64,000 bases of DNA, taken from an uncultured Mycoplasmatota bacterium (GTDB lineage Bacteria > Bacillota_I > Bacilli_A > Izemoplasmatales > Izemoplasmataceae). This document shows positions 37,413 to 46,378 of the stretch, in pieces. Under the pieces are notes generated by a model. That model was not told where the DNA came from and ran no database searches. It was given only the letters and a program-made list of their open reading frames with translations. The translations under genes and the position numbers were made by a program. Each line of letters begins with the position of its first letter. The first letter of the stretch is position 1. Where the stretch lies: positions 186,001 to 250,000 of the forward strand of contig CAJXLP010000001.1 of assembly GCA_913056275.1 (NCBI GenBank), given 5' to 3'.

Positions 37413-39336
37413 TAAAACGTTTTATATTACGACGCCCATTTACTACCCCAGTGGAAAACTGCACATTGGGAATGCGTACACCACGCTCTATTGTGACGTG
37501 TTAAAACGGTATAAATCCTTGCAAGGATTTGATACGTATTATCTAACCGGCATGGATGAGCACGGTAAGAAGGTGGAAACCAGTGCCCAAGACGCCGGTG
37601 TTCCGGCGCAAGATCACGTCGACCGAATTGCCGAGGAAACCAAAAAATTATGGACGCTCATGGACATCGAATACGATGATTTCATCCGAACCACGGAAAA
37701 ACGTCATAAGACCGTGGTACAAACCTTTTTTGAGCAATTACTCAAACAAAAAGACATTTACTTGGGGCATTACGAAGGCCATTATTGCATGCACTGTGAA
37801 TCGTTTTTCACCGAGACGCAAGTTGGCCCCGATCACATTTGTCCCGATTGCGGCCGACCCACCCAACTATTGAAAGAAGAAAGTTATTTTTTAAAACTAA
37901 GTAAATACGCAAAAAAACTTCATGACTACATCATCGAACACCCTGATTTCATTCAACCAGAATCCCGTCGCAATGAAGTCCTGGCGTTTATCGACAATGG
38001 GCTCAATGATTTGAGTGTCTCCAGGACGACGTTTGACTGGGGAATTAAAGTCGTATCCGATCCGAAACATGTCGTATATGTCTGGTTAGACGCCCTGACC
38101 AATTACATTTCAGCATTGGGCGTGTTAGACGATGAACCGCACCTTTACGAAAAGTATTGGAAAGGCGACGAAGTCTTACACGTCGTGGGGAAAGATATTT
38201 TACGGTTTCACGCCATTTACTGGCCCATTATGTTAATGGCTTTAGACATTCCGATTACTTTCAAATTGTACGCCCATGGATGGTACATGATGAAAGATGG
38301 CAAGATGAGCAAATCAAAAGGTGGCGCGATTTATCCAGAAACTTTTATTAACCGCTATGGACTGGACGCGATGCGCTACTACATGATTCGTGAACTGCCA
38401 TTTGGCAGTGATGGCTTATTTGCGCCAGACGCATTTTTAGAACGGACCAATTTTGATTTGGCCAATGACTTTGGGAACTTGTTGAATCGCTCGGTCGCCA
38501 TGGTCAATCAATACTTAACCGGGCAAGTCACGCAAAAAAATGCTCAGACCGCATTTGATGCTGATCTCGAAGACCAGCTTGCACACACAGTGATCGCTTA
38601 TGACAAGGCGATGGATGCATACAATCCAGCTGCCGCGTTGCAAGAAGTATTCACGCTTATCTCAAGAGCCAATAAATACATTGATGAAACCACGCCTTGG
38701 GTATTAGCCAAAGACGAGACGCAACACGATGTGTTAGAAAACGTCCTCTATCATTTAATAGAGAGTCTTAGAGTCATTGGGATTTTACTCATTCCTGTAA
38801 TGCCAGAATCATCCCGCACATTGTTTGGGTATATCCATGCAGACGAGGCGCATCAAACATTTGAATCTCGCGTCTTTGGGGCGCAACCACTATTTAACGT
38901 TGAAAAGAAAGTGACTCCACTGTTCCCAAGACTCGATGTAAAAAAAGAGTTAGAGGCTTTGAAAACCCCAGTAGAAAAACCTGCTGAAGCTGAGGCTGAA
39001 ACGGAGAGGACCCCGATGATTGCCATCGATGATTTTGCTAAAATTGATTTACGGGTGGGCGTAGTGACTGCCTGTCGGGCGCATGAAAATGCGGATCGGT
39101 TACTCGTGTCTACCGTTGACCTTGGTGAAGAAACCCCTCGACAGATCGTCTCAGGCATCTCGAAATTTTACACGCCTGAACAGATGGTCGGAAAAAAAGT
39201 CATCGTCGTGGCCAATTTAAAACCGGTCACCTTACGCGGGGAACGCTCAGAAGGCATGTTGCTTGCGGGCTCAAATGCGAAAACCTTAGAAGTGGTCGAA
39301 CTAGAAACCTTAAATCCTGGGGATTCAGTTCGATAA
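37402..39336 (+). CDS. metG: methionyl-tRNA synthetase
   Basis: A 644-residue class I synthetase: HIGN at residues 21-24, a zinc-type CP insert with CMHC...CPDC, KMSKS at 301-305, an anticodon-binding helical region, then a C-terminal EMAP/Trbp111 tRNA-binding domain from about 535 (DFAKIDLRVGVV...GERSEGMLLAG) after an acidic linker. The ATG at 37402 has AGAAGG 5 bp upstream and gives the normal N-terminus. Confidence 0.97.
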   Translation: MAISKTFYITTPIYYPSGKLHIGNAYTTLYCDVLKRYKSLQGFDTYYLTGMDEHGKKVETSAQDAGVPAQDHVDRIAEETKKLWTLMDIEYDDFIRTTEKRHKTVVQTFFEQLLKQKDIYLGHYEGHYCMHCESFFTETQVGPDHICPDCGRPTQLLKEESYFLKLSKYAKKLHDYIIEHPDFIQPESRRNEVLAFIDNGLNDLSVSRTTFDWGIKVVSDPKHVVYVWLDALTNYISALGVLDDEPHLYEKYWKGDEVLHVVGKDILRFHAIYWPIMLMALDIPITFKLYAHGWYMMKDGKMSKSKGGAIYPETFINRYGLDAMRYYMIRELPFGSDGLFAPDAFLERTNFDLANDFGNLLNRSVAMVNQYLTGQVTQKNAQTAFDADLEDQLAHTVIAYDKAMDAYNPAAALQEVFTLISRANKYIDETTPWVLAKDETQHDVLENVLYHLIESLRVIGILLIPVMPESSRTLFGYIHADEAHQTFESRVFGAQPLFNVEKKVTPLFPRLDVKKELEALKTPVEKPAEAEAETERTPMIAIDDFAKIDLRVGVVTACRAHENADRLLVSTVDLGEETPRQIVSGISKFYTPEQMVGKKVIVVANLKPVTLRGERSEGMLLAGSNAKTLEVVELETLNPGDSVR

Positions 39337-39349
39337 TCCATAAATGTGA

Positions 39350-39378
39350 TTGACATATGCCGAGCGCTAAGCTATTAT
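39350..39378 (+). promoter_or_regulatory. promoter of rplM-rpsI
   Basis: Consensus TTGACA (39350-39355), 17 bp and TATTAT (39373-39378). Confidence 0.85.
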
Positions 39379-39384
39379 ATTGTC

Positions 39385-39441
39385 CGGTACATTTTTAACT
39401 CCACACGAATTAGCCCTCACAATAAAAATTAGGAGGCTGCT
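39385..39441 (+). promoter_or_regulatory. possible L13 leader
   Basis: About 57 nt of leader. An ACTCC near 39400 can pair with the GGAGG of the rplM ribosome site, which would allow L13-type autogenous control as known in Bacillota. The match to the Rfam L13 leader was not tested. Confidence 0.35.
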
Positions 39442-39876
39442 ATGAAAACATTCATGGCTAACAAAAGCACGGTTGACCCTAAATGGTTGGTCGTTGACGC
39501 CGCAGGCCAGCGCCTCGGTCGTATTTCCACAGAAGTTGCTTCCTTGTTGCGAGGCAAACACAAACCTACTTATACGCCTCATGTTGATACCGGCGATTAC
39601 GTCGTCATCATCAACGCGGATAAAGTAGAACTAACCGGTAACAAATGGGATCAGAAGAAATATTATTCACACTCTCAATATCCAGGCGGACTTCGCGAGA
39701 TGAGCGCCAGAGTGATGCGTACTAAATTCCCAGAACGTTTGTTGGAGAAATCCATCAAAGGCATGTTACCCAAAGGAACACTCGGCAAAGAGATGTTCAA
39801 AAAATGTTTTGTATATGCGGCTGATACGCATCCCCATGCGGCTCAAAAACCTGAAGCATATACGTTGAAAGGTTAA
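39442..39876 (+). CDS. rplM: 50S ribosomal protein L13
   Basis: A 144-residue early-assembly protein with [39 protein letters not shown] and [25 protein letters not shown] lies 5 bp from the ATG. In Bacillus it follows truA; here a segment of about 8 kb lies between. Confidence 0.98.
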   Translation: MKTFMANKSTVDPKWLVVDAAGQRLGRISTEVASLLRGKHKPTYTPHVDTGDYVVIINADKVELTGNKWDQKKYYSHSQYPGGLREMSARVMRTKFPERLLEKSIKGMLPKGTLGKEMFKKCFVYAADTHPHAAQKPEAYTLKG

Positions 39877-39886
39877 GGAGGCAGTC

Positions 39887-40282
39887 ATGGCAAAAGAAGT
39901 CATTTATCGTGGCACAGGCCGTCGTAAACGTTCCATTGCTCGCGTCTTATTAAGTCCCGGCAGCGGAAAGTTTGTCATTAACGATCGCTCATTTGAAGAC
40001 TATGTTCCCTCAGCGGCCATCCGTTTGGATGTGTCACAACCTCTCACACTCACAAGCAACGAAGGAAACTTCGACATTTCTGTGAACGTTCAAGGAGGCG
40101 GCATTAGTGGACAAGCCGGAGCCATTCGTCTTGGCATCACACGCGCCTTATTGGAAGTAAACCCAGAATACCGAAAAGTCTTAAAACCAGCCGGATTAAT
40201 TACACGGGACCCCCGTGTTAAAGAGCGGAAAAAATACGGTCTTAAAAAAGCCCGTCGCGCTCCTCAATTCTCCAAACGTTAA
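39887..40282 (+). CDS. rpsI: 30S ribosomal protein S9
   Basis: A 131-residue protein with [35 protein letters not shown] and the basic [11 protein letters not shown] tail that reaches the P-site tRNA. Confidence 0.98.
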   Translation: MAKEVIYRGTGRRKRSIARVLLSPGSGKFVINDRSFEDYVPSAAIRLDVSQPLTLTSNEGNFDISVNVQGGGISGQAGAIRLGITRALLEVNPEYRKVLKPAGLITRDPRVKERKKYGLKKARRAPQFSKR

Positions 40283-40296
40283 TCAAGGACCTTTTC

Positions 40297-40325
40297 AAAG
40301 CACGGTGCGAACCGTGCTTTTTTTA
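40297..40325 (+). terminator. intrinsic terminator of rplM-rpsI
   Basis: AAAGCACGG, loop TGCGAA and CCGTGCTTTTTTT. Confidence 0.94.
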
Positions 40326-40328
40326 TGC

Positions 40329-40357
40329 TTGAAGGGGCCCAACAAACGTACTATAAT
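40329..40357 (+). promoter_or_regulatory. promoter of gltX
   Basis: TTGAAG (40329-40334), 17 bp and TATAAT (40352-40357), starting 3 bp after the preceding terminator. Confidence 0.85.
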
Positions 40358-40382
40358 AAAGACCGTTCAAAAGGAGGCTTAC

Positions 40383-41804
40383 ATGCCAAACCGCGTTAGA
40401 TATGCGCCGAGTCCCACGGGATTTTTACACATTGGGAATGCGCGAACTGCTTTATTCAATTACTTATTTGCTCGCAGCACCGGCGGCACGATGATTGTGC
40501 GAATCGAAGACACCGACATCGCGCGAAACGTCGATACCGGCGTCGATAATCAACTCGATATGTTGAAATGGCTGGGAGTGACGTGGGATGAATCCATTGA
40601 TCAACCGGGCGATTATGGCCCATACCGCCAACTTGAACGATTGGACCTGTATAAAAACGTGGCCGACACGTTGTTAAGTCAAGGGGTGGCTTACAAATGT
40701 TATTGCACCACCGCCGAACTGGAAGCAGAAAAAGCCGAACAAATGGCTCGCGGTGAAGACAAATATCATTACTCACGCAAATGCTTGCACGCCCCAGAGC
40801 AAGATAAACCATACGCCATCCGTTTTCACGTTCCAGAAGGTCAAACGTATACGTTTAAAGACGTCGTTAAAGGTGAAGTCACTTTTAAAAGTGAAGACAT
40901 TGGGGACTGGGTAATGGTCAAACAAAACGGCATTCCAACCTATAATTTTGCCTGCGCTGTGGATGATCATTTAATGGCAATCAGTCACGTTTTAAGAGGC
41001 GAAGACCATATCACGAATACCCCTCGCCAACTGATGATTTTTCACGCCATGAATTGGGCCGCACCGACGTATGGCCACATGACCCTCATCGTGAATGATG
41101 CGGGGAAAAAATTGAGTAAACGAGACGGCGACATCTTGCAGTTCATCCAGCAATACAAAGACTTGGGCTACGTGCCAGACGCACTCTTTAACTTCATCGC
41201 CTTACTCGGGTTTTCTCCAGGTGAAAAAGAATTGCTGACGCCGGATGAATTAATTGCTGCGTTTGCGCCCGAAAAATTATCCAACCACCCCGCCACATTT
41301 GACACACAAAAACTGACCTACATCAATCACCAATATTTAAAAGCGCTTGATTTAGCGACCTTTAGCACCTATACAACGCCGTTTTTAGACGCCGCACAGA
41401 TCACCGAAGGTAAAAGTGACGAATGGATTAATACCTTGCTCAGCGTCTTTCAAGAGCGGACCACGTATGGCCAAGAAATTGTCGCCTTAAGTAAAGCTTT
41501 TTTAACGGGCGAATACGTCTGGGACAGTGCGATGCAAGCACTCATGCAAGAAGAAAATGTAAATGCGTTGCTTGAGGCGTTTAAAAGGGGCTTAGAAAGC
41601 ACTAACTTTACGCCCGATCTGATTCGCGATGTGATGAAAGAAAGCGGCAAAGCTACCGGCATGAAAGGCAAGATGTTATTCATGCCATTAAGGATTGCGA
41701 CCACGGCATCTATGCATGGACCTGAACTGCCAAAATTGCTGTATTTATTGGGCAAAGACACCGTCTTAAATCGTTTAGAAAAAGCCCTTGAATGGACAGC
41801 TTAA
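40383..41804 (+). CDS. gltX: glutamyl-tRNA synthetase
   Basis: A 473-residue class I synthetase with APSPTGFLHIGNARTALFNY (HIGN at 16-19), IRIEDTD, and KLSKR at 243-247. In Gram-positives GluRS often also charges tRNA-Gln for transamidation by GatCAB; which type this is cannot be read from sequence alone. AAGGAGG precedes the ATG. An open frame extends 56 codons upstream, but through the rpsI end, terminator and promoter. Confidence 0.97.
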   Translation: MPNRVRYAPSPTGFLHIGNARTALFNYLFARSTGGTMIVRIEDTDIARNVDTGVDNQLDMLKWLGVTWDESIDQPGDYGPYRQLERLDLYKNVADTLLSQGVAYKCYCTTAELEAEKAEQMARGEDKYHYSRKCLHAPEQDKPYAIRFHVPEGQTYTFKDVVKGEVTFKSEDIGDWVMVKQNGIPTYNFACAVDDHLMAISHVLRGEDHITNTPRQLMIFHAMNWAAPTYGHMTLIVNDAGKKLSKRDGDILQFIQQYKDLGYVPDALFNFIALLGFSPGEKELLTPDELIAAFAPEKLSNHPATFDTQKLTYINHQYLKALDLATFSTYTTPFLDAAQITEGKSDEWINTLLSVFQERTTYGQEIVALSKAFLTGEYVWDSAMQALMQEENVNALLEAFKRGLESTNFTPDLIRDVMKESGKATGMKGKMLFMPLRIATTASMHGPELPKLLYLLGKDTVLNRLEKALEWTA

Positions 41805-41829
41805 TCGCTGCTTAAACGTGTGATATAAT
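41801..41829 (+). promoter_or_regulatory. promoter of the cold-shock gene
   Basis: TTAATC (41801-41806), 17 bp and a TGA-extended perfect TATAAT (41824-41829). Confidence 0.8.
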
Positions 41830-41867
41830 ACACATATATTTTTAATTAAAGGAGATTTTTCGCAAGT

Positions 41868-42071
41868 ATGACAGGTACTGTTAAATGGTTTAATGCCGAA
41901 AAAGGCTATGGGTTTTTGACCGACGATGAAGGTCAAGATATCTTCGTGCACTACAGCGCAATTAACGCGGAAGGGTTTAAAACCCTGAACGAAGGTGAAA
42001 AAGTCACGTTCGATGTGAACGATAGTGATCGAGGCCCACAAGCCGCAAACGTTGAACGCGTAACCGAATAA
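41868..42071 (+). CDS. csp: cold-shock domain protein
   Basis: A 67-residue single-stranded nucleic acid chaperone with RNP1-like [10 protein letters not shown] and RNP2-like [15 protein letters not shown] lies about 13 bp from the ATG, a long spacing. The 5' leader is only about 30 nt, without the long cold-box leader of E. coli cspA. It is monocistronic between gltX and cysS, with its own promoter and terminator. Confidence 0.97.
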   Translation: MTGTVKWFNAEKGYGFLTDDEGQDIFVHYSAINAEGFKTLNEGEKVTFDVNDSDRGPQAANVERVTE

Positions 42072-42099
42072 CAGGGACGACTGAGTCCCTGTTTTTTTT
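42071..42099 (+). terminator. intrinsic terminator of csp
   Basis: ACAGGGAC, loop GACTGA and GTCCCTGT followed by TTTTTTT. The csp stop abuts the stem. Confidence 0.94.
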
Positions 42100-42118
42100 C
42101 GCCCTCAAATGGTCCGTG

Positions 42119-42127
42119 TGATACAAT
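42119..42127 (+). promoter_or_regulatory. extended -10 promoter of cysS
   Basis: TGATACAAT is a TGn-extended -10, 28 bp before the ATG and ahead of AAGGTGAT. Confidence 0.6.
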
Positions 42128-42155
42128 AAGACTGACTTTCAGAAAAGGTGATATC

Positions 42156-43493
42156 ATGCGAATTTTCAACACGTTAACGCACTCTGTCGAGCCCTTTAAA
42201 CCGATTCACCCTGGCACCGTCAACATGTATGTGTGTGGGCCGACTGTGTATAATTTCATTCACATCGGGAACGCCCGTCCGGTGATTTTTTTTGATGTGG
42301 TGAGACGGACCTTTGAATATTTGGGGTACACCGTCAATTTTGTTTCCAATTTCACCGATGTGGATGACAAGATCATTACCCGCGCTAAAGAATTAGAAAT
42401 CGATGAAATTGCCTTAACCCAAACCTTTATCAAAGCATTTTTAGACGATGTAGAGCGCCTTGGATCGACCACGAAATACTTGGCTCCCAAAGCGACCGAA
42501 TACATGCAGCCGATCACAAACTACATTGCTCAATTAATTGACCAAGGATTTGCCTACGAAGTGGATGGTGACGTGTATTTTGACGTCAAAAAAAGCCCGG
42601 AATATGGCATACTTTCGAACCGGCAAATTGATGAGCAAGAACTCGGTTCTCGCATTGCCGTCAACGATAAAAAGCGACACCCTCTTGATTTTACGTTGTG
42701 GAAAAAAACAACGGAAGGGGTCAAGTTCTCTTCTCCTTGGGGAGAGGGTCGCCCTGGATGGCACACCGAATGTGCAGCAATGATCGATGATATCTTCGGA
42801 GAAAAAATTGACATTCACGGGGGCGGTGCCGATCTCGTGTTTCCCCACCACGAAAACGAAATTGCTCAAGCCAATGCCTTGCATCACCATCATTTAGCAA
42901 ACATTTGGATGCACAACGGGCATTTACAAATTGATGATTCCAAAATGTCGAAAAGCGAAGGCACCGTCATTTACGTGAAAGATCTCACCGTTGATCCGAT
43001 GGGCTTTCGGCTGTTGACGCTCGGCACGTATTACCGGGCACCCCTGATGTTTAACGATGAAACATTAAACACGTATACCAATGAATGGGAGCGGATTAAA
43101 CGGACGTACTCACAAGCATTTTACGCCCTTGATCTGATTGAAATGCTCGATAGTGAAGCTAAAAATTATCCGGACATTGAGATTTTACACGACCGCTTTA
43201 TCGACGCCATGACCGATGACTTTAATACGGCCAACGCGCTCACCCACCTGTATGCACTCGTCAAATTGCTCAATCAAAAAATGCGCGAAGAAGACGCGTT
43301 TGACATTATGTTGGCCGCCTTTAATAACTTAAAAATCATGTTCAATATTTTGGGCTTAAGAATCTCATTAAAGCGGCTTTCAAAAGCTGACCGTCACATG
43401 TATCATGCCTGGAAAGACGCCCGTAAAAACCGTGACTTTGACCGGGCCGATCAACTCCGCGAAAAACTCTCGGAGCGCGGCATTTTATCGTGA
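42156..43493 (+). CDS. cysS: cysteinyl-tRNA synthetase
   Basis: A 445-residue class I synthetase with the zinc Cys in MYVCGPTVYNFIHIGNARP (HIGN), ADLVFPHHENEIAQ and SKMSKSEGTVI. The cysS-mrnC-rlmB order matches Bacillus, although cysE is missing and csp is inserted after gltX. Confidence 0.97.
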   Translation: MRIFNTLTHSVEPFKPIHPGTVNMYVCGPTVYNFIHIGNARPVIFFDVVRRTFEYLGYTVNFVSNFTDVDDKIITRAKELEIDEIALTQTFIKAFLDDVERLGSTTKYLAPKATEYMQPITNYIAQLIDQGFAYEVDGDVYFDVKKSPEYGILSNRQIDEQELGSRIAVNDKKRHPLDFTLWKKTTEGVKFSSPWGEGRPGWHTECAAMIDDIFGEKIDIHGGGADLVFPHHENEIAQANALHHHHLANIWMHNGHLQIDDSKMSKSEGTVIYVKDLTVDPMGFRLLTLGTYYRAPLMFNDETLNTYTNEWERIKRTYSQAFYALDLIEMLDSEAKNYPDIEILHDRFIDAMTDDFNTANALTHLYALVKLLNQKMREEDAFDIMLAAFNNLKIMFNILGLRISLKRLSKADRHMYHAWKDARKNRDFDRADQLREKLSERGILS

Positions 43494-43876
43494 ATGGATT
43501 AAACGGTGCTGCCCTTGCGTATCTGGGAGATGCAGTCTTCGAACTGGAAATCCGTAAGCTGATGGTGGAAGCCGGAATTCATCGCCCACAAAATCTGCAT
43601 ACTCACGTCGCTGAGTTAACAAGCGGCAAAGCTCAAGCGTGGGCGTTTAGTTTGATTGAATCAATGCTCAATGCGCATGAAATTGGCTTTTTCAAACACG
43701 GCCGCAATGCCAAGTTGTCCAAAAAGAGTCGACGCGCATCGATGCAAGAGGCCCATACATCGAGTGGCTTTGAAGCCATTTTTGGCGGTCTTTACATGCA
43801 AGAAGACACCGCCCGAATTGCCCAGTTATGCCGCCATATTGTACAGACGAAACATCCCGAATTTTTCGCAAATTAA
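43490..43876 (+). CDS. mrnC: Mini-ribonuclease III
   Basis: A 128-residue RNase III-type catalytic domain without dsRNA-binding domain; it matures 23S rRNA ends in Bacillus. The active-site segment AALAYLGDAVFELEIR and GFEAIFGGLYM are present. GTG start overlapping the cysS stop as GTGA; a nearby ATG is out of frame. Confidence 0.95.
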   Translation: MNGLNGAALAYLGDAVFELEIRKLMVEAGIHRPQNLHTHVAELTSGKAQAWAFSLIESMLNAHEIGFFKHGRNAKLSKKSRRASMQEAHTSSGFEAIFGGLYMQEDTARIAQLCRHIVQTKHPEFFAN

Positions 43877-43890
43877 AGGCTTGAAATGCA

Positions 43891-43899
43891 TGCTATGAT
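43891..43899 (+). promoter_or_regulatory. possible extended -10 promoter of rlmB
   Basis: TGCTATGAT just behind mrnC, 17 bp before the rlmB ATG. No -35 at the right distance. Confidence 0.4.
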
Positions 43900-43916
43900 G
43901 AGCCCAAAGGAGCCGT

Positions 43917-44591
43917 ATGATTGTTTATGGTAAGAACGTGGTTGAAACGTTACTCACTCATCCACATCGCCTGAACCACTTGATCATCCAAGACGACATC
44001 ACAAGCGATCGACTGAATGCGTGTACTGTGCCCATCACGCGCCTTAATAAGCGTGACTTAGTGGACCAATACGGAGAACAGACGCAAGGCTATGTGGCCG
44101 ATATTTCACCACTTCCGCTCGGCACGTTAGATCAGCTACTCGCACGTGACCCATCACGCATCGTAATCCTTGATGGAATTATGGACCCCCACAATTTTGG
44201 GGCAATTATCCGTAGTGCCAAAGCATTTCGTGCCGATGCCGTCATCATTCGCAAAAAACGGACCGCCCCAATTACCGCCACAGTGTACAAAGCGAGTGCA
44301 GGATTAATTGAGACGTTACCGATCATTCAAGTGGCAAACATTCATCAGACCCTTTTAACGCTCCAAAAATCAAACATTTGGATTTATGGACTGGCCGGAG
44401 AAGCGACACTCTCACTCAGTGATGTGACGCCCGATGCAAAAATGGCATGGGTTTTAGGCAGTGAAGGCGATGGGTTATCGGCACTCGTCAAAAAGACGTG
44501 TGATCAGCTGGTGAGGATTCCCATGCACGATCAAGTTGAATCATTGAATGTGTCCGTAGCCGCCGCCGTTGCTTTGTTCCAGACATCCTAA
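43917..44591 (+). CDS. rlmB: 23S rRNA (guanosine-2'-O-)-methyltransferase RlmB-like (SPOUT family)
   Basis: A 224-residue SpoU-type enzyme with DPHNFGAIIRSAKAFRAD, VLGSEGDGLS and IPMHDQVESLNVSVAAAVAL, the three SPOUT motifs with the knot. The N-terminal substrate-binding domain is short. Position between mrnC and the sigma-like gene matches yacO of Bacillus. AAAGGAG precedes the ATG. Confidence 0.94.
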   Translation: MIVYGKNVVETLLTHPHRLNHLIIQDDITSDRLNACTVPITRLNKRDLVDQYGEQTQGYVADISPLPLGTLDQLLARDPSRIVILDGIMDPHNFGAIIRSAKAFRADAVIIRKKRTAPITATVYKASAGLIETLPIIQVANIHQTLLTLQKSNIWIYGLAGEATLSLSDVTPDAKMAWVLGSEGDGLSALVKKTCDQLVRIPMHDQVESLNVSVAAAVALFQTS

Positions 44592-44604
44592 GAAAGGGAT
44601 TGGC

Positions 44605-45171
44605 ATGCATCGATATCAGAACGATTACGAAATCATTTATCTTATCCGGGAAGGAGACGATAATGCATTTCAGTTTATGGTATCGAAATACCATCCGTTG
44701 ATTGCTAAAAACATTCGTAAGTTTCACCTGGCATACATGTACGACGACATTTACCAAGACGCATTGATGTGCTTGCATAAATCCATCTTTGCGTATGATC
44801 CAACCTTTAAAAAGACGTTTACACGGTATTTTGAGCTGAACTTAACGCGGATGATGATTACGACCATTGCGCGGTTAAAGCGGCGAACGTGGGCCCATCA
44901 AATGCACGAAGATGCCCTTAATTATCGGTGTCAATCCACTGCGTTAAAAAGCCCTTATTTCAAGCTTTATTTAGAAGAAATTAAAGCCTGTTTAACGCCC
45001 AAAGAGTATGACGTATTTTGCTTGAGCGAAATCCAACGAGCGAGCGTCCAATTAATCAGTGAAAAACTCGGCTGTGAAGAAAAGTCTGTGTATAATACGT
45101 TGTACCGTGCAAAGCGCAAAATCAAGGCGCTTTATGACGATGAAGTTTTTGACAAAGCAAAGAATTTTTGA
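44605..45171 (+). CDS. sigma-70 family protein at the sigH position (diverged)
   Basis: A 188-residue protein with sigma-factor layout. Region 2 is recognisable at about 15-95, with DDIYQDALMCLHKSIFAYDP corresponding to the DDLxQEGxxxLxxAxxxYD core of region 2.2 and LTRMMITTIARLKRR following. Region 4 is at about 128-175: LTPKEYDVFCLSE and the helix-turn-helix VQLISEKLGCEEKSVYNTLYRAKRKI. Gene position between rlmB and rpmG-secE-nusG is that of sigH in Bacillus. Region 2.3/2.4 is poorly conserved, so promoter specificity cannot be guessed. GAAAGGG lies upstream of the ATG at 44605. Confidence 0.85.
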   Translation: MHRYQNDYEIIYLIREGDDNAFQFMVSKYHPLIAKNIRKFHLAYMYDDIYQDALMCLHKSIFAYDPTFKKTFTRYFELNLTRMMITTIARLKRRTWAHQMHEDALNYRCQSTALKSPYFKLYLEEIKACLTPKEYDVFCLSEIQRASVQLISEKLGCEEKSVYNTLYRAKRKIKALYDDEVFDKAKNF

Positions 45172-45177
45172 TACATT
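45149..45177 (+). promoter_or_regulatory. promoter of rpmG-secE-nusG, inside the sigma-like gene
   Basis: Consensus TTGACA (45149-45154), 17 bp and a TGA-extended TACATT (45172-45177), overlapping the last codons of the sigma-like gene. Confidence 0.65.
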
Positions 45178-45207
45178 TATTATTTGCAAGTGTAAAGGAT
45201 AAATAGG

Positions 45208-45354
45208 ATGAAGAAAAAAATCATTCTTGCCTGCAGTGTGTGTGGCAAGCGAAACTATTCGGTGGATGCCAAGAAAGACTCATCCACACGACTAGAAGTT
45301 AAGAAGTATTGTCCGCATTGCAATCAGCATACCTTACACAAACAAACCATTTAG
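45208..45354 (+). CDS. rpmG: 50S ribosomal protein L33
   Basis: A 48-residue zinc-ribbon L33 with [10 protein letters not shown] and [10 protein letters not shown] (two CxxC). AAAGGAT is 7 bp before the ATG. The position ahead of secE is conserved in Bacillota. Confidence 0.96.
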   Translation: MKKKIILACSVCGKRNYSVDAKKDSSTRLEVKKYCPHCNQHTLHKQTI

Positions 45355-45363
45355 GAGTCGACG

Positions 45364-45783
45364 ATGGCCGAAGAAAAAAAATCATTTAAAGTATTAGAAA
45401 TATTACGACGCGAATACCCATTTGAAGGGGTATTGCTTGCCATGCTCGGCGGATTAGTCCTCGTGCTTGGTGTCTACATTTTTGAAGGTGAAGTGCTCCA
45501 AGTCACGTTGACTGATTGGTGGATTTTCAATGCCCCATGGAAGATCACAACCTTCTCGATAATCATCATGTTGATTGGATTAAGTGCGCTGGTATACGCT
45601 TTAGCACCATTCTTCTTACCTGGACTTAAAGAGATGAATAAAGTGTCGTGGCCAAACCGCGTGATGACCAACAACTATTTAGCACGTGTGTTCGGATTTT
45701 TAGTATTCTTAGCCGCTGTGTTTATCGTATTTGACTTTGTGCTGCAACCCATTTTCGACATGCTCTACCAGTTAGGAGCGTAA
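45364..45783 (+). CDS. secE: protein translocase subunit SecE, three-segment form
   Basis: A 139-residue protein. The conserved SecE part is C-terminal: the amphipathic LKEMNKVSWPNR (88-99) and the third membrane segment (about 106-126). Two further membrane segments (about 22-40 and 62-82) precede it, a layout like E. coli SecE (127 residues, three segments), while Bacillota SecE is usually about 60 residues with one. It clamps SecY. Preceded by AGGAG. Confidence 0.93.
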   Translation: MAEEKKSFKVLEILRREYPFEGVLLAMLGGLVLVLGVYIFEGEVLQVTLTDWWIFNAPWKITTFSIIIMLIGLSALVYALAPFFLPGLKEMNKVSWPNRVMTNNYLARVFGFLVFLAAVFIVFDFVLQPIFDMLYQLGA

Positions 45784-45784
45784 A

Positions 45785-46336
45785 GTGGCGGATTTTTATT
45801 CCCAAAAAAATTGGTACATCGTTCAGACGTATTCTGGTCTAGAAAATTCAGTCAAAATGAACTTGCAACGACGAATCGAAACCATGCAGATGGAAGACAA
45901 AATCTTCCAAGTGGTAATTCCTGAAGAACTGGCCTATGAAAAAAAAGCCGACGGAACGATGAAAGAAAAAGTCGTGAAGATTTATCCTGGGTACGTATTT
46001 ATAGAGATGATCGTCACCGATGATTCGTGGTTTGTCGTCCGTAACACTCCCGGCGTTACAGGGTTCTTAGGGTCATCTGGAGGCGGGACTAAACCGATTC
46101 CTTTAGGGCCTGAAGAAATTAATCCGATTCTCAAAAAAGCAGGGCTCATGGCGACGCCAAAATTAAACATTCAAATTGGCGAACAAGTCCGCGTCGCAGC
46201 CGGTCCATTCAAAGATCAAATCGGTACCATTGATGAAATCGATACTGAACGCAGTGTCGCAACCATCTTAGTCGAGATGTTTGGACGGCCAACACCGGCT
46301 GAACTCGGCTTTGATGAAATTGAAAAATTATCGTAA
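45785..46336 (+). CDS. nusG: transcription termination/antitermination protein NusG
   Basis: A 183-residue elongation factor with the NGN domain (NWYIVQTYSGLENSV, YPGYVFIEM, RNTPGVTGFLGS) and a C-terminal KOW domain (GEQVRVAAGPFKDQIGTI). GTG start 6 bp after AGGAG. Confidence 0.97.
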   Translation: MADFYSQKNWYIVQTYSGLENSVKMNLQRRIETMQMEDKIFQVVIPEELAYEKKADGTMKEKVVKIYPGYVFIEMIVTDDSWFVVRNTPGVTGFLGSSGGGTKPIPLGPEEINPILKKAGLMATPKLNIQIGEQVRVAAGPFKDQIGTIDEIDTERSVATILVEMFGRPTPAELGFDEIEKLS

Positions 46337-46343
46337 TTATGGC

Positions 46344-46372
46344 TTGTAAAACGACGCAACCTAACATATAAT
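46344..46372 (+). promoter_or_regulatory. promoter of rplK-rplA
   Basis: TTGTAA (46344-46349), 17 bp and TATAAT (46367-46372). Confidence 0.85.
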
Positions 46373-46378
46373 TTTCAA

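Noticed and set aside
40215-40382. GluRS N-terminal extension
   Set aside because: The frame runs through the rpsI 3' end, a terminator and the gltX promoter.
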